The notes beneath the pieces are model-generated. The model was not told where the DNA came from, did not search any database, and saw only the letters and a list, made by a program, of their open reading frames with translations. Below are positions 6,423 to 7,532 of a stretch of DNA of 7,532 nt, piece after piece. This DNA comes from Thermodesulfatator atlanticus (lineage in GTDB: Bacteria > Desulfobacterota > Thermodesulfobacteria > Thermodesulfobacteriales > Thermodesulfatatoraceae). Position numbers and translations under genes: made by a program. The first letter of the stretch is position 1; each line of letters begins with the position of its first letter. The stretch is taken from the NCBI GenBank assembly GCA_011321895.1, contig DROK01000300.1, forward strand, positions 1 through 7,532. Direction: 5' to 3'.

Positions 6423-6938
6423 ATGAAGGTCAAAATGAAGGTCCAAGCCATCGCCTTGGATCCCGTCTCCAACAGCCCGGTGATGATCTTGCGGGAGGAA
6501 GAGGGAGAAAGGGCCCTCCCCATCTGGATCGGGCTGCTGGAAGCCACCGCTATCGCGACCCGTCTGGAAAACATCCAGTTTTCCAGACCCATGACCCACG
6601 ACCTTATGATCAACATCCTGGATCATCTGGGCATCAAGATTCCCCGTATCGAAGTTTGCGATTTAAGAGACAATACCTACTACGCCCTGATTACCCTTGA
6701 CATCGACGGCCGGGAGGTCCAGATTGACGCTCGTCCGAGTGACGCCGTGGCCCTGGCCCTGCGTACCGGTGCGGAAATATGGGTCCACGAAAAGGTACTT
6801 GAAAAAAGCAAGGCCCTAGAAGAGGCGGCCAAAACCGAGGCCCAGCAAGAAGGAGTGGAGCAGGACCAAGACAAAGAAAAGCTCAAAGAGCTTTTGGAAA
6901 AGCTGGATCCGTCCGCCATCAGTAAATACAAGATGTAA
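6423..6938 (+). CDS. Bifunctional nuclease family protein (DUF151/BFN)
   Basis: 171 residues. The domain (about 3-130) has the family landmarks: ALPIWIGLLEATAIA, RPMTHDLMINIL, YYALITLDIDG and the signature IDARPSDAVALALRTGAEIWV (99-121). Plant and some bacterial members are reported to cleave DNA and RNA, but the bacterial role is poorly defined, so the nuclease label is by family only. The tail from about 128 to 171 is a highly charged, probably coiled-coil extension (many Glu, Lys and Gln) ending in LDPSAISKYKM. The start at 6423 has a good Shine-Dalgarno, AGGGGG at 6412-6417, 5 nt upstream; Met5 is a less likely alternative. It lies 17 nt after miaB and one base before the PHP gene, so the three are probably co-transcribed. 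Confidence 0.9.
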   Translation: MKVKMKVQAIALDPVSNSPVMILREEEGERALPIWIGLLEATAIATRLENIQFSRPMTHDLMINILDHLGIKIPRIEVCDLRDNTYYALITLDIDGREVQIDARPSDAVALALRTGAEIWVHEKVLEKSKALEEAAKTEAQQEGVEQDQDKEKLKELLEKLDPSAISKYKM

Positions 6939-6939
6939 G

Positions 6940-7532
6940 ATGTTTGACCTCCACTGTCATTCCATCTTTAGCGACGGAGAACTCATCCCGGCCGAGCTCC
7001 TGCAGCGGGTCAAAAAGCTCGGTTACGAGGCGGTAGCCATTACAGACCACGCCGACCACTCCAATATCGATCTCGTCATCCCTCGGATACTTGCGGCAGC
7101 CAAGGCCCTGAATCAGGTCTCCCCTACAAAGCTCATTCCCGGCATTGAGCTCACCCACGTTCCCCCTCCGCTGATCCCGGAATTGGTCCAACGGGCACGG
7201 ATGTTAGGGGCGGCGGTGGTGGTCGTCCACGGGGAAACTTTGGTGGAACCGGTTGAGCCTGGCACCAATCTGGCCGCTATCAAAGCCGGGGCCGATATCC
7301 TGGCCCCCCCGGGGTTGATCTCTGAAGAAGAAGTCAAGCTGGCGGCGGAAAAGGGGGTCTTTCTGGAACTTTCAGGACGCAAAGGGCATTGCCTGGCCAA
7401 CGGGCACGTGGCCTCCCTGGCACGCAAATATAAGGCCCCACTGGTGATCAATTCCGATGCCCACGCCCCTTCGGATTTCATGACGGCGGAAATGGCCCAA
7501 ATGGTCGGTCTGGGCGCGGGGCTTTCTCCCGA
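6940..7532 (+). CDS. PHP-domain metal-dependent phosphoesterase, incomplete at right edge
   Basis: Open from ATG 6940 through the right edge, 197 full codons visible, no stop. This is a polymerase-and-histidinol-phosphatase (PHP) domain with its metal-binding motifs in order: DLHCHSIFSDGE (His5, His7, Asp12), AITDHADH (His37), IPGIELTH (Glu70, His73), VVVVHGET (His97) and INSDAHAP (Asp173, His175). That set suggests an active metal hydrolase, as in histidinol-phosphatase-like and nucleotide phosphoesterase members; the substrate is not determinable. No polymerase or helix-hairpin-helix extension is seen, and the visible part is close to a full small PHP protein, so probably only the last residues are missing. 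The start follows the preceding TAA by a single base (TAAGATG), with no independent Shine-Dalgarno, which points to translational coupling. Confidence 0.9.
   Translation, partial: MFDLHCHSIFSDGELIPAELLQRVKKLGYEAVAITDHADHSNIDLVIPRILAAAKALNQVSPTKLIPGIELTHVPPPLIPELVQRARMLGAAVVVVHGETLVEPVEPGTNLAAIKAGADILAPPGLISEEEVKLAAEKGVFLELSGRKGHCLANGHVASLARKYKAPLVINSDAHAPSDFMTAEMAQMVGLGAGLSP

Noticed and set aside
7113..7481. 122-codon minus-strand open frame at the right end
   Set aside because: Antisense to the PHP-domain gene, which shows all its metal-binding motifs in the plus frame.

Overview
The window looks like chromosomal core sequence from an anaerobic, probably thermophilic bacterium. Desulfobacterota / Thermodesulfobacteriota is my best guess. 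The reasons are Lys/Glu-rich proteins, very tight gene packing, a PAS domain with a Cys cluster, and a selenocysteine-encoding selD. The taxon is an inference from protein style only. There are no mobile elements, tRNAs, rRNAs or CRISPR arrays.

Layout. (1) 2-271 (+): the 3' end of an unrecognised gene that runs in from the left edge. (2) 268-2655 (-): a soluble hybrid sensor histidine kinase (GAF, PAS, PAS, HisKA, HATPase, receiver). (3) 2715-3755 (+): selD, selenophosphate synthetase. An ordinary ORF search starts it at a GTG at 2790 and loses the catalytic N-terminus. The true frame starts at ATG 2715 and reads through an in-frame UGA at 2760-2762 as selenocysteine, followed at once by a bacterial SECIS-type hairpin. 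(4) Minus-strand pair: a creatininase-family metal hydrolase (4248-4985), then an exported TlpA/ResA-like thioredoxin (3752-4255), overlapping by 8 nt. (5) Plus-strand operon: miaB (5074-6405), a bifunctional-nuclease (DUF151) family protein (6423-6938), and a PHP-domain phosphoesterase (6940 to the right edge, incomplete).

How the parts relate. SelD makes selenophosphate, the selenium donor for selenocysteine (and for selenouridine in tRNA). Because SelD itself carries selenocysteine, the organism must also encode SelA, SelB and SelC, all outside the window. MiaB also acts on tRNA, but it is in a separate transcription unit. The divergent gap between the kinase and selD (2656-2714) is AT-rich and carries a 7-bp inverted repeat ending two bases before the selD ATG. 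Both convergent gene pairs overlap by exactly four bases through their stop codons. No gene seen here ends in UGA.

The strongest point is the selenoprotein SelD with its SECIS. Other points worth a second look are the receiver domain of the kinase, which has its own ribosome-binding site and ATG inside the fused gene; the Cys cluster in the second PAS domain; and the coupled hydrolase/thioredoxin pair.
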